From: JAICJR01 sp963848495
GTDB taxonomy: Bacteria > Actinomycetota > Thermoleophilia > Solirubrobacterales > Thermoleophilaceae
Assembly (NCBI GenBank): GCA_963848495.1
Contig: CAWKDV010000002.1
Coordinates: forward strand, 1,612,001-1,676,000
Direction: 5' to 3'
DNA length: 64,000 bases
In this document: positions 43,575 through 51,755 of the stretch, one piece after another
Layout: each line of letters starts with the position of its first letter
Position numbering within the stretch: position 1 is the stretch's first letter
The notes under the pieces: generated by a model
Told to the model about the DNA's origin: nothing
The model's database searches: none
What the model saw: the letters and a program-made list of their open reading frames with translations, nothing else
Position numbers and translations under genes: made by a program

Positions 43575-44071
43575 CAGCCCCCGCGCCTCGCCTTCATCCG
43601 CTCTCGCAGCGGGAGCGAGAACCAGAGCCAGGCGATGACCAGCGCCATCCCGCCGGAGGCGATCGCGGCCGCCACGCCGCCGAACAGGAAATCGGTGATC
43701 AAGAGGATCACGCCGACGATCGCCACAGCCAAGCACGCCAGCCCGGCGAGCGCCATCCGGTTGCCCGCGAACACCACCTCGTCCTTCTCGCGCAGGCGGA
43801 ACAGCAGGCGGTGCCACGAGACCGGTCCGATGAATAGCGCCGACGCCAGCCCCGCGAGCAGGAGCGTCGCGAAGTAGACGTCGCGCTCGAACGGCGTGAC
43901 CTCGGAGAAGCGCTGCGTGAACGGCAGGGTGAGCAGGAAGGCGAACAGGATCTGCACCCCGGTCTCGGCCACGCGCAGCTCCTGCAGCAGCTCGGCGAGG
44001 TTGCGGTCGAGCCGCTCGAGCTCGGTCTCGCCGCGCTCCGGGTCGGGTCCGCGCTCTCGGCGCTCCTCCAT
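43574..44071 (-). CDS. DUF6328-like four-helix membrane protein
   Basis: A 165-aa protein with a charged N-terminus (LERLDRNLAELLQELRVAET) and four predicted membrane helices (GVQILFAFLLTLPF, FATLLLAGLASALFIG, LAGLACLAVAIVGVILL, IASGGMALVIAWLWF). The RVAETGVQILFAFLLTLPF string is typical of DUF6328. No activity is known. It forms an operon with the CYTH gene. Confidence 0.85.
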   Translation of the reverse strand: MEERRERGPDPERGETELERLDRNLAELLQELRVAETGVQILFAFLLTLPFTQRFSEVTPFERDVYFATLLLAGLASALFIGPVSWHRLLFRLREKDEVVFAGNRMALAGLACLAVAIVGVILLITDFLFGGVAAAIASGGMALVIAWLWFSLPLRERMKARRGG

Positions 44072-44076
44072 CGCCC

Positions 44077-44355
44077 CTATTCAACCGGCTTGCGGCGCGC
44101 CCAGGCCTCAGCCCAGTCGTTGAGGGGCCGGTAGGCGACGATCAGCTCGCGACCGTGTGGGGTCAGCCGGAAGCCGCTCGGGTCAGCGGCCTCGACGATC
44201 TCCGCGTCGCGCAGCTCCGCGAGCCGCTCGTTCAGCACCGACGACGAGATGCCCCCGCAGGCGGCCTGCAGCTCCCTGAACGTGAGCGTTTCCTCGCGCA
44301 GCTCCCAGATCACGCGCATCGCCCAGCGGCGGCCGAGCAGGTCCAGGAGAGCCAT
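44077..44355 (-). CDS. HxlR-like winged-helix regulator
   Basis: About 92 aa if started at ATG 44355. An ATG at 44437 would give a longer form that reads through both operators. It contains MALLDLLGRRWAMRVIWELR and LTFRELQAACGGISSSVLNERL, then EAADPSGFRLTPHGRELI, which is the HxlR winged helix. The usual N-terminal cysteine is not in the short form; the long form has one in VSCFGIRSK. It should bind the twin palindromes in the divergent promoter. Confidence 0.85.
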   Translation of the reverse strand: MALLDLLGRRWAMRVIWELREETLTFRELQAACGGISSSVLNERLAELRDAEIVEAADPSGFRLTPHGRELIVAYRPLNDWAEAWARRKPVE

Positions 44356-44388
44356 GATGGGGCGGCTGCGCGCGTGGGGGTCGAGCTT

Positions 44389-44438
44389 GCTTCGGATACC
44401 GAAGCATGATACTCTCCGCTTCGGAAACCGAAGCATGA
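44389..44438. promoter_or_regulatory. Twin palindromic operators between the HxlR gene and the 44435 gene
   Basis: Two near-identical 21-bp units, GCTTCGGATACCGAAGCATGA at 44389-44409 (key palindrome GCTTCGG/CCGAAGC) and the same with AAA in place of ATA at 44418-44438. Spacing is 29 bp, close to three helical turns. The start codon of the rightward gene is the ATG inside the second unit. This arrangement fits a dimeric HxlR regulator sitting on a leaderless promoter. Confidence 0.75.
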
Positions 44439-44797
44439 GCCTCCTGTACGCCATACGCGACCGCGACGCCCAAGCTCTCGATGAGCTGCTGGCCGAGCGG
44501 GTCACCTTCAACAGCCCGGTGCGCAGCTACAGCGAGCGCGACCAGGTGCTGCACCTGCTGCTGACGATCGGCGGCGTGGTGGAGGGGCTCGCCGCCACGC
44601 GCGTAGTGGAGGGGCCCGGCGAGACCGTCTCTTTCCTGAGCGCCCGCTCGGGCGTCGACCGCCTCGACGGCCTGCTCGACGAGCGCCACGATGCCGCCGG
44701 CAGGGCCGTCGAGATCACACTGATGCTGCGGCCGCTCGGTGCGCTGCTGCGCGCGGTGGAGCGGATGGGCCAGGCGCTGGCCGCAAGCCAGAGCTAG
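44435..44797 (+). CDS. SnoaL/NTF2-like protein under HxlR operator control
   Basis: A 120-aa protein starting at the ATG inside the second operator unit, with no ribosome site upstream, so probably leaderless. SLLYAIRDRDAQALDELLAE, then VTFNSPVRSY and VLHLLLTIGGVVEGLAATRV are typical of NTF2-like cone domains. The C-terminus is LMLRPLGALLRAVERMGQAL. The substrate is unknown. It is likely the main target of the divergent HxlR regulator. Its stop overlaps the convergent VWA gene by 4 bases. Confidence 0.75.
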   Translation: MSLLYAIRDRDAQALDELLAERVTFNSPVRSYSERDQVLHLLLTIGGVVEGLAATRVVEGPGETVSFLSARSGVDRLDGLLDERHDAAGRAVEITLMLRPLGALLRAVERMGQALAASQS

Positions 44798-45741
44798 GGC
44801 AGACGCCCGGTCCAGCGCAGCGAGCCCGCCGCGGCCGCCAGCAGCAGCGCCAGGCCGCCGATGGCGAACCCGTAGGTCACCTCGTGCTTCACCTTCTTGG
44901 TGCCGAGCTGCGAGCTCAGGCTCTTGTAGATCGAGGACAGCTCGCCCTCGTCCTCGGCGTTGTAGGCCCTGCCGCCCGAGACCTGGGCGATCTTGCGCAG
45001 CGTCTCCGGATCGGGCGGCACCGGCAGCGGCGGCCCGAAGCCGGGGTTGGGAATCAGCGCGTCGCTCGTGCCCACGCTGATCGTGTAGATCGGGATGTGC
45101 AGCTTGCCCGCGGTGCGCGCGACGCCGACGGGGTCGCGGCCGATCGTGGTGCGGCCGTCTGAGAGCAGCAGGATCGAGGAGGGCAGGCCCTTCGACTTCG
45201 CGCCCTTCGGGGCCAGCGTGTCGATCGCCACCTGCAGCGCGTCGCCAGTGTCGGTGGCGCCGTCGGCCTCCTCGGCGTCGATCACCTCGCGCGCCTGCGA
45301 GTGGTCGGTGCTGGGCGCGCGCACCGCGTCCGGCGCGTTCGAGTAGGCCACGATGCCCACCGCCACCTGCTTGGGCAGCCTGTCGAGGAACGCGTGGGCG
45401 GCGTTGCGCGCGGCGCCGAGCCGGCTCGGCTCCACGTCGGTGGCGACCATCGACAGCGAGTGGTCGGTGACCATCATCACCGAGCCGCGGCCGTTGGGCA
45501 CGGCCACCGTGTTCTCGGGCTTGGCCAGCGCCATCACGAGCGCGGCGATGGCGGCGAGGGCCAGAGCGGCGGGAACGTGCCGCCGCCACGAGGAGCCGCC
45601 ACCGGCCGCCAGCGCGAGCGTGGGCACGGCGGTGAAGCGAACGGCGTAGCGGCGCCGGCGCCGCTGCCGCGCCACCACCGCGGCAGCCAGCAGCGGCAGC
45701 AGCGCGAGCCCTGCCAGGTAGGCGGGCTGGGCGAACGTCAC
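44794..45741 (-). CDS. BatA-like VWA-domain membrane protein (copy 1)
   Basis: A 315-aa protein. An N-terminal helix pair (FAQPAYLAGLALLPLLAAAV, HVPAALALAAIAALVMALA) precedes a von Willebrand A domain with the MIDAS motif DHSLSM, the TDTGDALQVA threonine and the LLLSDGRTT Asp. A C-terminal membrane helix (GFAIGGLALLLAAAAGSL) follows. It is the last gene of a five-gene operon with htrA-like, VWA, MoxR and DUF58 genes. Such proteins are thought to work with MoxR ATPases in envelope stress or protein-complex assembly. Confidence 0.9.
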   Translation of the reverse strand: MTFAQPAYLAGLALLPLLAAAVVARQRRRRRYAVRFTAVPTLALAAGGGSSWRRHVPAALALAAIAALVMALAKPENTVAVPNGRGSVMMVTDHSLSMVATDVEPSRLGAARNAAHAFLDRLPKQVAVGIVAYSNAPDAVRAPSTDHSQAREVIDAEEADGATDTGDALQVAIDTLAPKGAKSKGLPSSILLLSDGRTTIGRDPVGVARTAGKLHIPIYTISVGTSDALIPNPGFGPPLPVPPDPETLRKIAQVSGGRAYNAEDEGELSSIYKSLSSQLGTKKVKHEVTYGFAIGGLALLLAAAAGSLRWTGRLP

Positions 45742-46706
45742 CGCAGCCTCCTGCCGAGGTCGCGCAGCCAGTCGCCGTCTGTGGAGAGCACGGAGTGCTC
45801 GACCCGCAGCCGGCGCAGCTCGGTGGCCACGTGGTCACGGCGTTCGGCCTCGAGGCGCTCGAAGCGCTCGCGGATGCCGCGCCGGGAGGTGTCGACCTCG
45901 ATCAGCCGGCCCGTCTCGGGATCGACCAGCGCGAGGTGGCCCACCGCAGGCAGCGTGCCCTCGCGCTCGTCGCGGATCTCCACGGCCAGCACCGAGTGGC
46001 GCGCCCGCAGCGCGCCCAGCGGCCGCGTCCAGTCGTCCTGGTCGCGGAAGTCCGAGATCACGGCCACGAGCCCCGGCTGGCGGGCCACCTTGCCCACTCG
46101 CAGGAGGGCATGCGCAAGAGCGCCCGGGTCGGCGGTGCCGTCGGGCGCGTTGCCCTCCGCCAGCGCGCGCCGCACCGCCACGACGCCGCGCCGGGAGGCG
46201 CGCGGCGGGATCAGGTTCACCTCGCCCGCGCCGAAGCGCACCAGTCCGACCCGGCCCGCCCGGCGGATCCCCAGCCGCGCGAGCACGAGCGCGGCGCCCT
46301 CCGCCACGTCGCTCTTCAGCCGCAGCGCCGTGCCGAACGCCATCGACGCCGACACGTCCAGCACGATCCAGGTCGTGAGCGTGCGCTCGGGCACGTGCAG
46401 GCGCACGTGCGGCTCGCCCGTGCGGGCTGTGGCCGACGGGTCGATCTGGCGCACGTCGTCGCCCACCTCGTACGGGCGCAGCTGGGCCAGCTCGGTGCCG
46501 GTGCCGAGGCCGGCGGCCAGCCGGTCCCCCGGCAGCGCGCCTGCGGCCCGCCGCGCCACCACCAGGTCGAGCTCGTCGACCAGCGCCTGGGGCATCGGCC
46601 CCGGGCCCTGCCTGCCGGCAGGCGGCACAAGGTCACCTCCGCGGGGCATCCAGCCCCGCGCCTCGTCCGGGCCTCTCGGCCTCCGGCCTCGCGTAACAAC
46701 GCTCAC
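45738..46706 (-). CDS. DUF58-domain protein
   Basis: A 322-aa protein with the DUF58 core RAAGALPGDRLAAGLGTGTE, then LAQLRPYEVGDDVRQIDPSA. The downstream VWA-like half reads WIVLDVSASMAFG and DFRDQDDWTRPLGALRARH. There is no membrane segment, so this is a soluble member. It is the standard partner of MoxR ATPases. It overlaps MoxR and the downstream VWA gene by 4 bases each. Confidence 0.9.
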   Translation of the reverse strand: MSVVTRGRRPRGPDEARGWMPRGGDLVPPAGRQGPGPMPQALVDELDLVVARRAAGALPGDRLAAGLGTGTELAQLRPYEVGDDVRQIDPSATARTGEPHVRLHVPERTLTTWIVLDVSASMAFGTALRLKSDVAEGAALVLARLGIRRAGRVGLVRFGAGEVNLIPPRASRRGVVAVRRALAEGNAPDGTADPGALAHALLRVGKVARQPGLVAVISDFRDQDDWTRPLGALRARHSVLAVEIRDEREGTLPAVGHLALVDPETGRLIEVDTSRRGIRERFERLEAERRDHVATELRRLRVEHSVLSTDGDWLRDLGRRLR

Positions 46707-47725
46707 GCGGCCACCGTGCGGCGGAAGTTGTCCACCGGCGGCTCGCTGACCGCGCTCATCACCTTGTCGAGGATGTCGTCGGCACTCACGTTCTCCGCCA
46801 GCGCGTCGTACGAGAGCACGAGCCGGTGGCGCAGCACGTCGGCCGCGAGGTCGCGGATGTCGGCGACCGACACGTGGCCGCGGCCGCGCAGCAGCGCGAG
46901 CGCGCGCGCCGCCTGCACGAGGCCGATCGGGCCGCGCGGGCTGGCGCCGTACTCGATGTAGCCGGCGAGCTCGTCGAGGCCGTACTTGGCCGGATGGCGG
47001 GTGGCGTCGGCGAGGCCCACGGCGTAGCCGATCACCTCGCGGTCGACCAGCACCGACTGCGTGGCCCGCGCGAAGCGCTCGAGGTCGTCGAGCTCCAGGC
47101 AGCGGCGCACATCCGCCGGAGCGTCGAGCTGGCGGCCGACCACCGCCGCCTCCTCGCCGAGGCTCGGGTAGTCCACCAGCACCTTCATCAGGAAGCGGTC
47201 GACCTGTGCCTCGGGCAGCGGGTAGGTGCCCTCCGCCTCGATCGGGTTCTGCGTGGCCATCACGAGGAACGGGTGCGGCACCTTGAAGGTCTCGCCGCCG
47301 ATCGTCACCTGCTGCTCCTGCATCACCTCGAGCAGCGCCGACTGCACCTTGGCAGGCGCGCGGTTGATCTCGTCGGCGAGCAGGAAGTTGCCGAACACGG
47401 GGCCGAGCTCGACGTCGAACTTGCCGCTGTCGGGTCGATAGACGCGCGTGCCGACGAGGTCGGCAGGCACGAGGTCCGGCGTGAACTGAATGCGGCGGAA
47501 GCTGCCGCCGAGCACGCGCGCGAGCGTCTTCACGGTGAGCGTCTTGGCCAGGCCGGGCACGCCCTCGAGCAGCACGTGGCCGCGCGCCACGAGCGCCACG
47601 AGCAGGCGCTCGAGCATGGCGTCCTGCCCGACGATCACGCGTTTGATCTCGTGCAGCGCCTCCTCCAGCGCGGCCCCCGCTTCCTCGCGCTGGGCGATGC
47701 GGTCTCTGGGGTCGTTGGTTGTCAC
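46703..47725 (-). CDS. MoxR-family AAA+ ATPase
   Basis: A 340-aa ATPase with Walker A HVLLEGVPGLAKTLTVKTLA, Walker B NFLLADEINRAPAKVQSALL and sensor-1 VMATQNPIEAEGTYPLPEAQ, followed by the MoxR lid region GASPRGPIGLVQAARALALL. It is a chaperone-like ATPase that acts on VWA-domain proteins encoded in the same operon. Typical length. Confidence 0.94.
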   Translation of the reverse strand: MTTNDPRDRIAQREEAGAALEEALHEIKRVIVGQDAMLERLLVALVARGHVLLEGVPGLAKTLTVKTLARVLGGSFRRIQFTPDLVPADLVGTRVYRPDSGKFDVELGPVFGNFLLADEINRAPAKVQSALLEVMQEQQVTIGGETFKVPHPFLVMATQNPIEAEGTYPLPEAQVDRFLMKVLVDYPSLGEEAAVVGRQLDAPADVRRCLELDDLERFARATQSVLVDREVIGYAVGLADATRHPAKYGLDELAGYIEYGASPRGPIGLVQAARALALLRGRGHVSVADIRDLAADVLRHRLVLSYDALAENVSADDILDKVMSAVSEPPVDNFRRTVAA

Positions 47726-47744
47726 CTGCGGGTCTCCTTTCGGG

Positions 47745-48710
47745 TCAGATCAGTCGGCCGAACCAGGCCAGCGACATCGCTCCGCCCACGAGCAGGAGGG
47801 CCAGCCCGCCGCCCGCGAACGCGGTGGTGACCTGGCGCTTCTCCTTCTTGTGGCCGAGCTGCGAGCCGAGCTTCTCGTACACCTGCTTGAGGCCTGAGGC
47901 CGTGGGCGCGGTGAAGCTGGCCGCTCCGGACGCGCGCGCGATCTGCGCGAGCGACTGCGGGTCGGGCGGCACGCGCTGCGTGTGCGTGGTGCCGTCGCGT
48001 CCCTTGACGGTGATCGTGCCCTCGTTGGTACCGAGCACCACCGTGTAGACGGGGATGTGAAGCTTGCGCGCGGCCTGGGCGGCCGCAACGGGGTCCTGAC
48101 CGCGTGTCGAGGCGCCGTCCGAGAGCAGCACGATGGCGGCCGGCGGGCGCTTCTGGCCGGGCCGGGGCGTCTTGCCGAGGATGCTCGTCGCCGTGGCGAT
48201 CGCGTTGCCGGTGGCCGTGCCGCCGCTCGAGCTCATGCTGTCTATGGCGGCGTTCAGCGCGGCGCGGTCGGTGGTCGGGCTCTGGAGCACGCGCGCGCTG
48301 TCGTTGAAGGCGAGCAGCCCGACGTTCACGCGCTTCGGCACACTGGCCGCGAAGCGCTTGGCGGCGAGCTTGGCGGCGGCGAGCCTGGTCGGGTTCACGT
48401 CCTTGGCGGTCATCGAGCCCGAGACGTCGTTGGCCAGCATGATCGAGGCCTGCTCAACCGGCACGGCGACCGTGCGCTGGGGGCGGGCGGCGGCGACGAT
48501 CAGGGCCAGAATCGCCAGCAGGAAGGCGAGCATCGGCAGATGGCGGCGGAAGCCGGGCCGCTTGGGCGCGACCGAGGTCTGAAGCGAGGGGGAGGCGAAC
48601 GCGGCCGCGGCGAGCCGACGGCTGCGCTGCTGCCCGGCGTAGGCGACCATGAGGACGGGCAGCGCCAGCAGCCCGAGCAGTACAAGCGGTGCGGCGAAGC
48701 TCAGGCTCAC
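47745..48710 (-). CDS. BatA-like VWA-domain membrane protein (copy 2)
   Basis: A 321-aa paralogue of the 44794 gene with the same build. There is an N-terminal helix pair (FAAPLVLLGLLALPVLMVAY, LPMLAFLLAILALIVAAA), a VWA domain with the canonical MIDAS DVSGSM, GGTATGNAIATA and VLLSDGAST, and a C-terminal helix (AFAGGGLALLLVGGAMSLAW). This copy keeps the DxSGS form, while copy 1 has DHSLS. The pair flanks the MoxR and DUF58 genes. Confidence 0.9.
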   Translation of the reverse strand: MSLSFAAPLVLLGLLALPVLMVAYAGQQRSRRLAAAAFASPSLQTSVAPKRPGFRRHLPMLAFLLAILALIVAAARPQRTVAVPVEQASIMLANDVSGSMTAKDVNPTRLAAAKLAAKRFAASVPKRVNVGLLAFNDSARVLQSPTTDRAALNAAIDSMSSSGGTATGNAIATATSILGKTPRPGQKRPPAAIVLLSDGASTRGQDPVAAAQAARKLHIPVYTVVLGTNEGTITVKGRDGTTHTQRVPPDPQSLAQIARASGAASFTAPTASGLKQVYEKLGSQLGHKKEKRQVTTAFAGGGLALLLVGGAMSLAWFGRLI

Positions 48711-49915
48711 GGCGTGTGGGGCTGAACCCCGAGCTTGACCTTGACGGTGACCGTGTTGCCGCCGCGCTGCACCTGCACCGCAACCGCCTGGCCGGGCTGC
48801 AGGCCGGCGATCGCAGCCGACACGTCGGAGGGGCCGCTGACCTGCGAGTTGCCCACGCGGGTGATCACGTCGCCAGGCTGGATGCCGGCGCGGTCGGCCG
48901 GGCCGCCCGGCACCACTGCCGCCACGCTCGCGCCGTTCGAGATCGGCGAGCCCGCGTCTGTGGAGAGGCCGAGGAAGGGGTGCTGCACGGTCTCGCCCTT
49001 CTCGAGCTGCGGCACGACCTGGCGGACGGTGTTGGACGGCACCGCGAAGCCGATGCCCACGTTCCCGCCCGAGCCGGCGGTGGCGATCTGCGAGTTCACC
49101 CCGATCACGTGCGCCGAGCTGTCGAGCAGCGGGCCGCCCGAGTTGCCCGGGTTGATCGGGGCGTCGGTCTGGATCACCGAGTCGATCCCGAAGCCGTTGG
49201 GCGCCTGGATGTGGCGGCCGACGCCGGAGACGATGCCCTCGGTGGCGGTGCGGTCGAGGCCGAAGGGGTTGCCGATGGCGATCGCGGGGTCGCCGATCTG
49301 CACGTTGCGGGAGTCGGCGAACTGCAGCGGCTGCACGCCCTGCGGCACCGAGCCCGGATCGATGCTCAGCACGGCCAGGTCGCTCGAGGGGTCCACGCCC
49401 ACCACGGCTGCGTCGAGCGAGGTCCCCTGTGCGCCGAAGCGCACCACGACGCGCTGATCGTGGCCCACCACGTGAGCGTTCGTCACGAGCTTGCCATCGG
49501 CCGCGAACAGGAAGCCGGTGCCCTCGCCGTCCGAGGACCTGATCGAAACGACCGCAGGGCTCGCGTCCGCGTAGACGGTGGCGGCCACCGTGCGTCCCTT
49601 CTGAGGCTTCAGCGGGTGCTCCGCGACGGCGGGCAGCGGCTCGGCGGCGTTCTTCCCGCGCGGAACCAGAAGGCCGACCGTGAAGGCGCCCACGACAGCC
49701 GCCACCGCGGCGGCGAGCGCGGCGATGAGCACCGCGCGCGTGCGGCGGGGGGCGGGCGCCGGTGCGGCGGCCTCGCGCTCGGCGGCTGCCCGCCGCAGCG
49801 CGTCACGGTGCCGGGCCGCGGCCTCCTCGGCGGCCTCGCGCGACGCCTCCGTATCGAGACGCCAGTCCCCTGTCCAGAGATGCTTAGGAGCTCTCACCAC
49901 TGTCGAGGATTGCAC
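48707..49915 (-). CDS. HtrA/DegP-like membrane-anchored serine protease with PDZ domain
   Basis: A 402-aa protein. A cytoplasmic basic N-terminus is followed by one helix (RAVLIAALAAAVAAVVGAFT). The trypsin-like domain has the catalytic triad His in VTNAHVVGHD, Asp in PSSDLAVLSID and Ser in PGNSGGPLLD. The C-terminal PDZ domain includes PGGPADRAGIQPGDVITRVG. It degrades or refolds damaged extracytoplasmic proteins. It is the first gene of the VWA-MoxR operon, overlapping the next gene by 4 bases, so the set may be an envelope quality-control unit. Confidence 0.92.
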   Translation of the reverse strand: MQSSTVVRAPKHLWTGDWRLDTEASREAAEEAAARHRDALRRAAAEREAAAPAPAPRRTRAVLIAALAAAVAAVVGAFTVGLLVPRGKNAAEPLPAVAEHPLKPQKGRTVAATVYADASPAVVSIRSSDGEGTGFLFAADGKLVTNAHVVGHDQRVVVRFGAQGTSLDAAVVGVDPSSDLAVLSIDPGSVPQGVQPLQFADSRNVQIGDPAIAIGNPFGLDRTATEGIVSGVGRHIQAPNGFGIDSVIQTDAPINPGNSGGPLLDSSAHVIGVNSQIATAGSGGNVGIGFAVPSNTVRQVVPQLEKGETVQHPFLGLSTDAGSPISNGASVAAVVPGGPADRAGIQPGDVITRVGNSQVSGPSDVSAAIAGLQPGQAVAVQVQRGGNTVTVKVKLGVQPHTP

Positions 49916-50009
49916 CAGCGGGCGCTGAGCACGAGGTCAAGGCACCTTAAGAATCGTGTAAGGCGCCTCGCCTCGCTAACTTGTGGCTCGCAGTTCCCGA
50001 GATTCGTCG

Positions 50010-51755
50010 ATGAGAACCCTCGAAGAGCCGGTGCGACCGGCAGCGCCGGCAGTTCGCAGCGCGCGCCTGCGCGGCTGGCTGGTCACATCCAGTCGGAGCC
50101 GAGAGCTGGTGCTGCTTGCGCTCGGCTCGTTTGGTCTGGCGGTGCTCATGACCTGGCCGCTTGCGCTTCACCCCGGCCACCGCATCGCGCAGGACCTGGG
50201 CGACCCGGTGCGCACGGCCTGGCAGATCGCGTGGATCGGGCACGCGCTGATCCACCAGCCGCTCCACATCTGGAACTCCAACGCGTTCTGGCCCTACGGG
50301 AACAGCCTCGCCTTCTCCGACTCGCTGCTCGGCTACGCGCCCTTCGGGCTGATCGGCCACGGCGAGGTGGCCGCCCTCGTCCGTTACAACTTCCTCTTCC
50401 TGTTCGCCTACTCGCTCGCCTTCGCGGGCGCGTACCTCCTCGGGCGGCAGCTGGGCCTGCGGCCGCTGGGCGCCGCGGTGGTCGGGGCCGCCTTCGCCTA
50501 CGCGCCCTTCCGCTCCACGATGAACGGGCACCTGCACGTGATCTCGAGCGGCGGCATCCCTCTGTCGCTCGCGCTGCTCCTGCGCGGCTACAAGCGCGAG
50601 AGCTGGCGCTTCGTGCTCGCCGGCTGGCTCGTGGCCACCTGGCAGCTCAGCCTCGGCTTCACGCTCGGCCTGCAGCTCGCCTACCTGCTCGCGGTGCTGG
50701 CGATCGTCGTCGCGGCGATCTGGTGGCGGCGGGGGAGGCCGGCGCCGCCGCGGCCGCTCGTCACGGCCACCGTGGCGGGGGTCGCGCTGTTCGCGGTCGT
50801 CGGCGCCTATCAGTCGCGGCCCTATCTGCAGGTGTCGCACGACTTCGCGTCGGCCAAGCGGAGCATCGGGCAGGTGCGCAACTACTCGGCCTCGCCGCGC
50901 GCGTTCATCGCCGCTACCCCCGAGAACCGGATCTGGTCGGGCGCCCTGGCCAGCCAGCGGAGCAGCCTGCGCTCGCCCAACGAGAGCTCGCTCTTCCCGG
51001 GACTGTCGATCGTGCTGCTCGCGCTGGCGGGGGTCACGTCGGCCGTTTACGCGAAGCGGCTGCGCGTCGGGCTTGCGATCGGGGTGTTCGTCTGCGCGGT
51101 GCTCTCGCTCGGGTTGGGGATCTTCAATGGCCGACTGAGCTACCGGCTGCTGTACGACTACGCGCCTGGCTGGGACGGGGTGCGCACGCCGGGACGGATC
51201 ACCACGCTTACGTCGCTGGGCCTGGCTCTACTGGCGGGCGCCGGGGCCCAGCGGGTCGCTCTCTGGATGCGGGGTCGTAAGCTTTCACCCGTCCTCGCGC
51301 TGGCGCTGCCCGTGATCGTGCTGGTCGAGGGCTCGTGGACGCTCTGGAAACCGCACGTGCCGAGTGCGCCGAAGGCGCAGCTCGGGGTCGCGGAGCCGCA
51401 GCTCCATCTACCGATGCACCCGTCCGACGATCGCCTGTATCAGTTCTGGTCCGTGGACGGCTTCCCCAAGATCTACAACGGCGTGAGCACATTCGACATC
51501 CCGAGGGCCGACAAGCTGCGCGCCGACATGCGTCTGTTCCCCAACCGCAAGACCATCGCTGAGCTGCGCCAGATAGGCATCCGGACCGTCGTGCTGCACA
51601 CGGACCTGGCCGGCGTGCCGCTGCCGCCGCCGCAGAAGATCCGGCCGGAGCCGTTCAACCCGCGGCATGCCGCCACCAAGTCGGTGGTGGGGCTCGGCGT
51701 GACCGTCAAGCGCTACCCGCGCCTCGTGATCTACGAACTGGGAAGGCGCGGATGA
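50010..51755 (+). CDS. Multi-pass membrane protein, GT-C glycosyltransferase-like
   Basis: A 581-aa protein; ATG 50010 is preferred over an in-frame GTG at 49983. After a short cytoplasmic start there are about ten hydrophobic helices. The first extracytoplasmic loop carries HRIAQDLGDPVRTAWQIAWI, then SNAFWPYGNSLAFSDSLLGY. An acidic pair after helix 1 is usual for GT-C enzymes that use polyprenyl-linked sugars. The soluble C-terminus (VDGFPKIYNGVSTFDIPR, ELRQIGIRTVVLHTDLAG) also fits. It is coupled by a 4-base overlap to a second membrane protein. Acceptor unknown. Confidence 0.75.
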   Translation: MRTLEEPVRPAAPAVRSARLRGWLVTSSRSRELVLLALGSFGLAVLMTWPLALHPGHRIAQDLGDPVRTAWQIAWIGHALIHQPLHIWNSNAFWPYGNSLAFSDSLLGYAPFGLIGHGEVAALVRYNFLFLFAYSLAFAGAYLLGRQLGLRPLGAAVVGAAFAYAPFRSTMNGHLHVISSGGIPLSLALLLRGYKRESWRFVLAGWLVATWQLSLGFTLGLQLAYLLAVLAIVVAAIWWRRGRPAPPRPLVTATVAGVALFAVVGAYQSRPYLQVSHDFASAKRSIGQVRNYSASPRAFIAATPENRIWSGALASQRSSLRSPNESSLFPGLSIVLLALAGVTSAVYAKRLRVGLAIGVFVCAVLSLGLGIFNGRLSYRLLYDYAPGWDGVRTPGRITTLTSLGLALLAGAGAQRVALWMRGRKLSPVLALALPVIVLVEGSWTLWKPHVPSAPKAQLGVAEPQLHLPMHPSDDRLYQFWSVDGFPKIYNGVSTFDIPRADKLRADMRLFPNRKTIAELRQIGIRTVVLHTDLAGVPLPPPQKIRPEPFNPRHAATKSVVGLGVTVKRYPRLVIYELGRRG

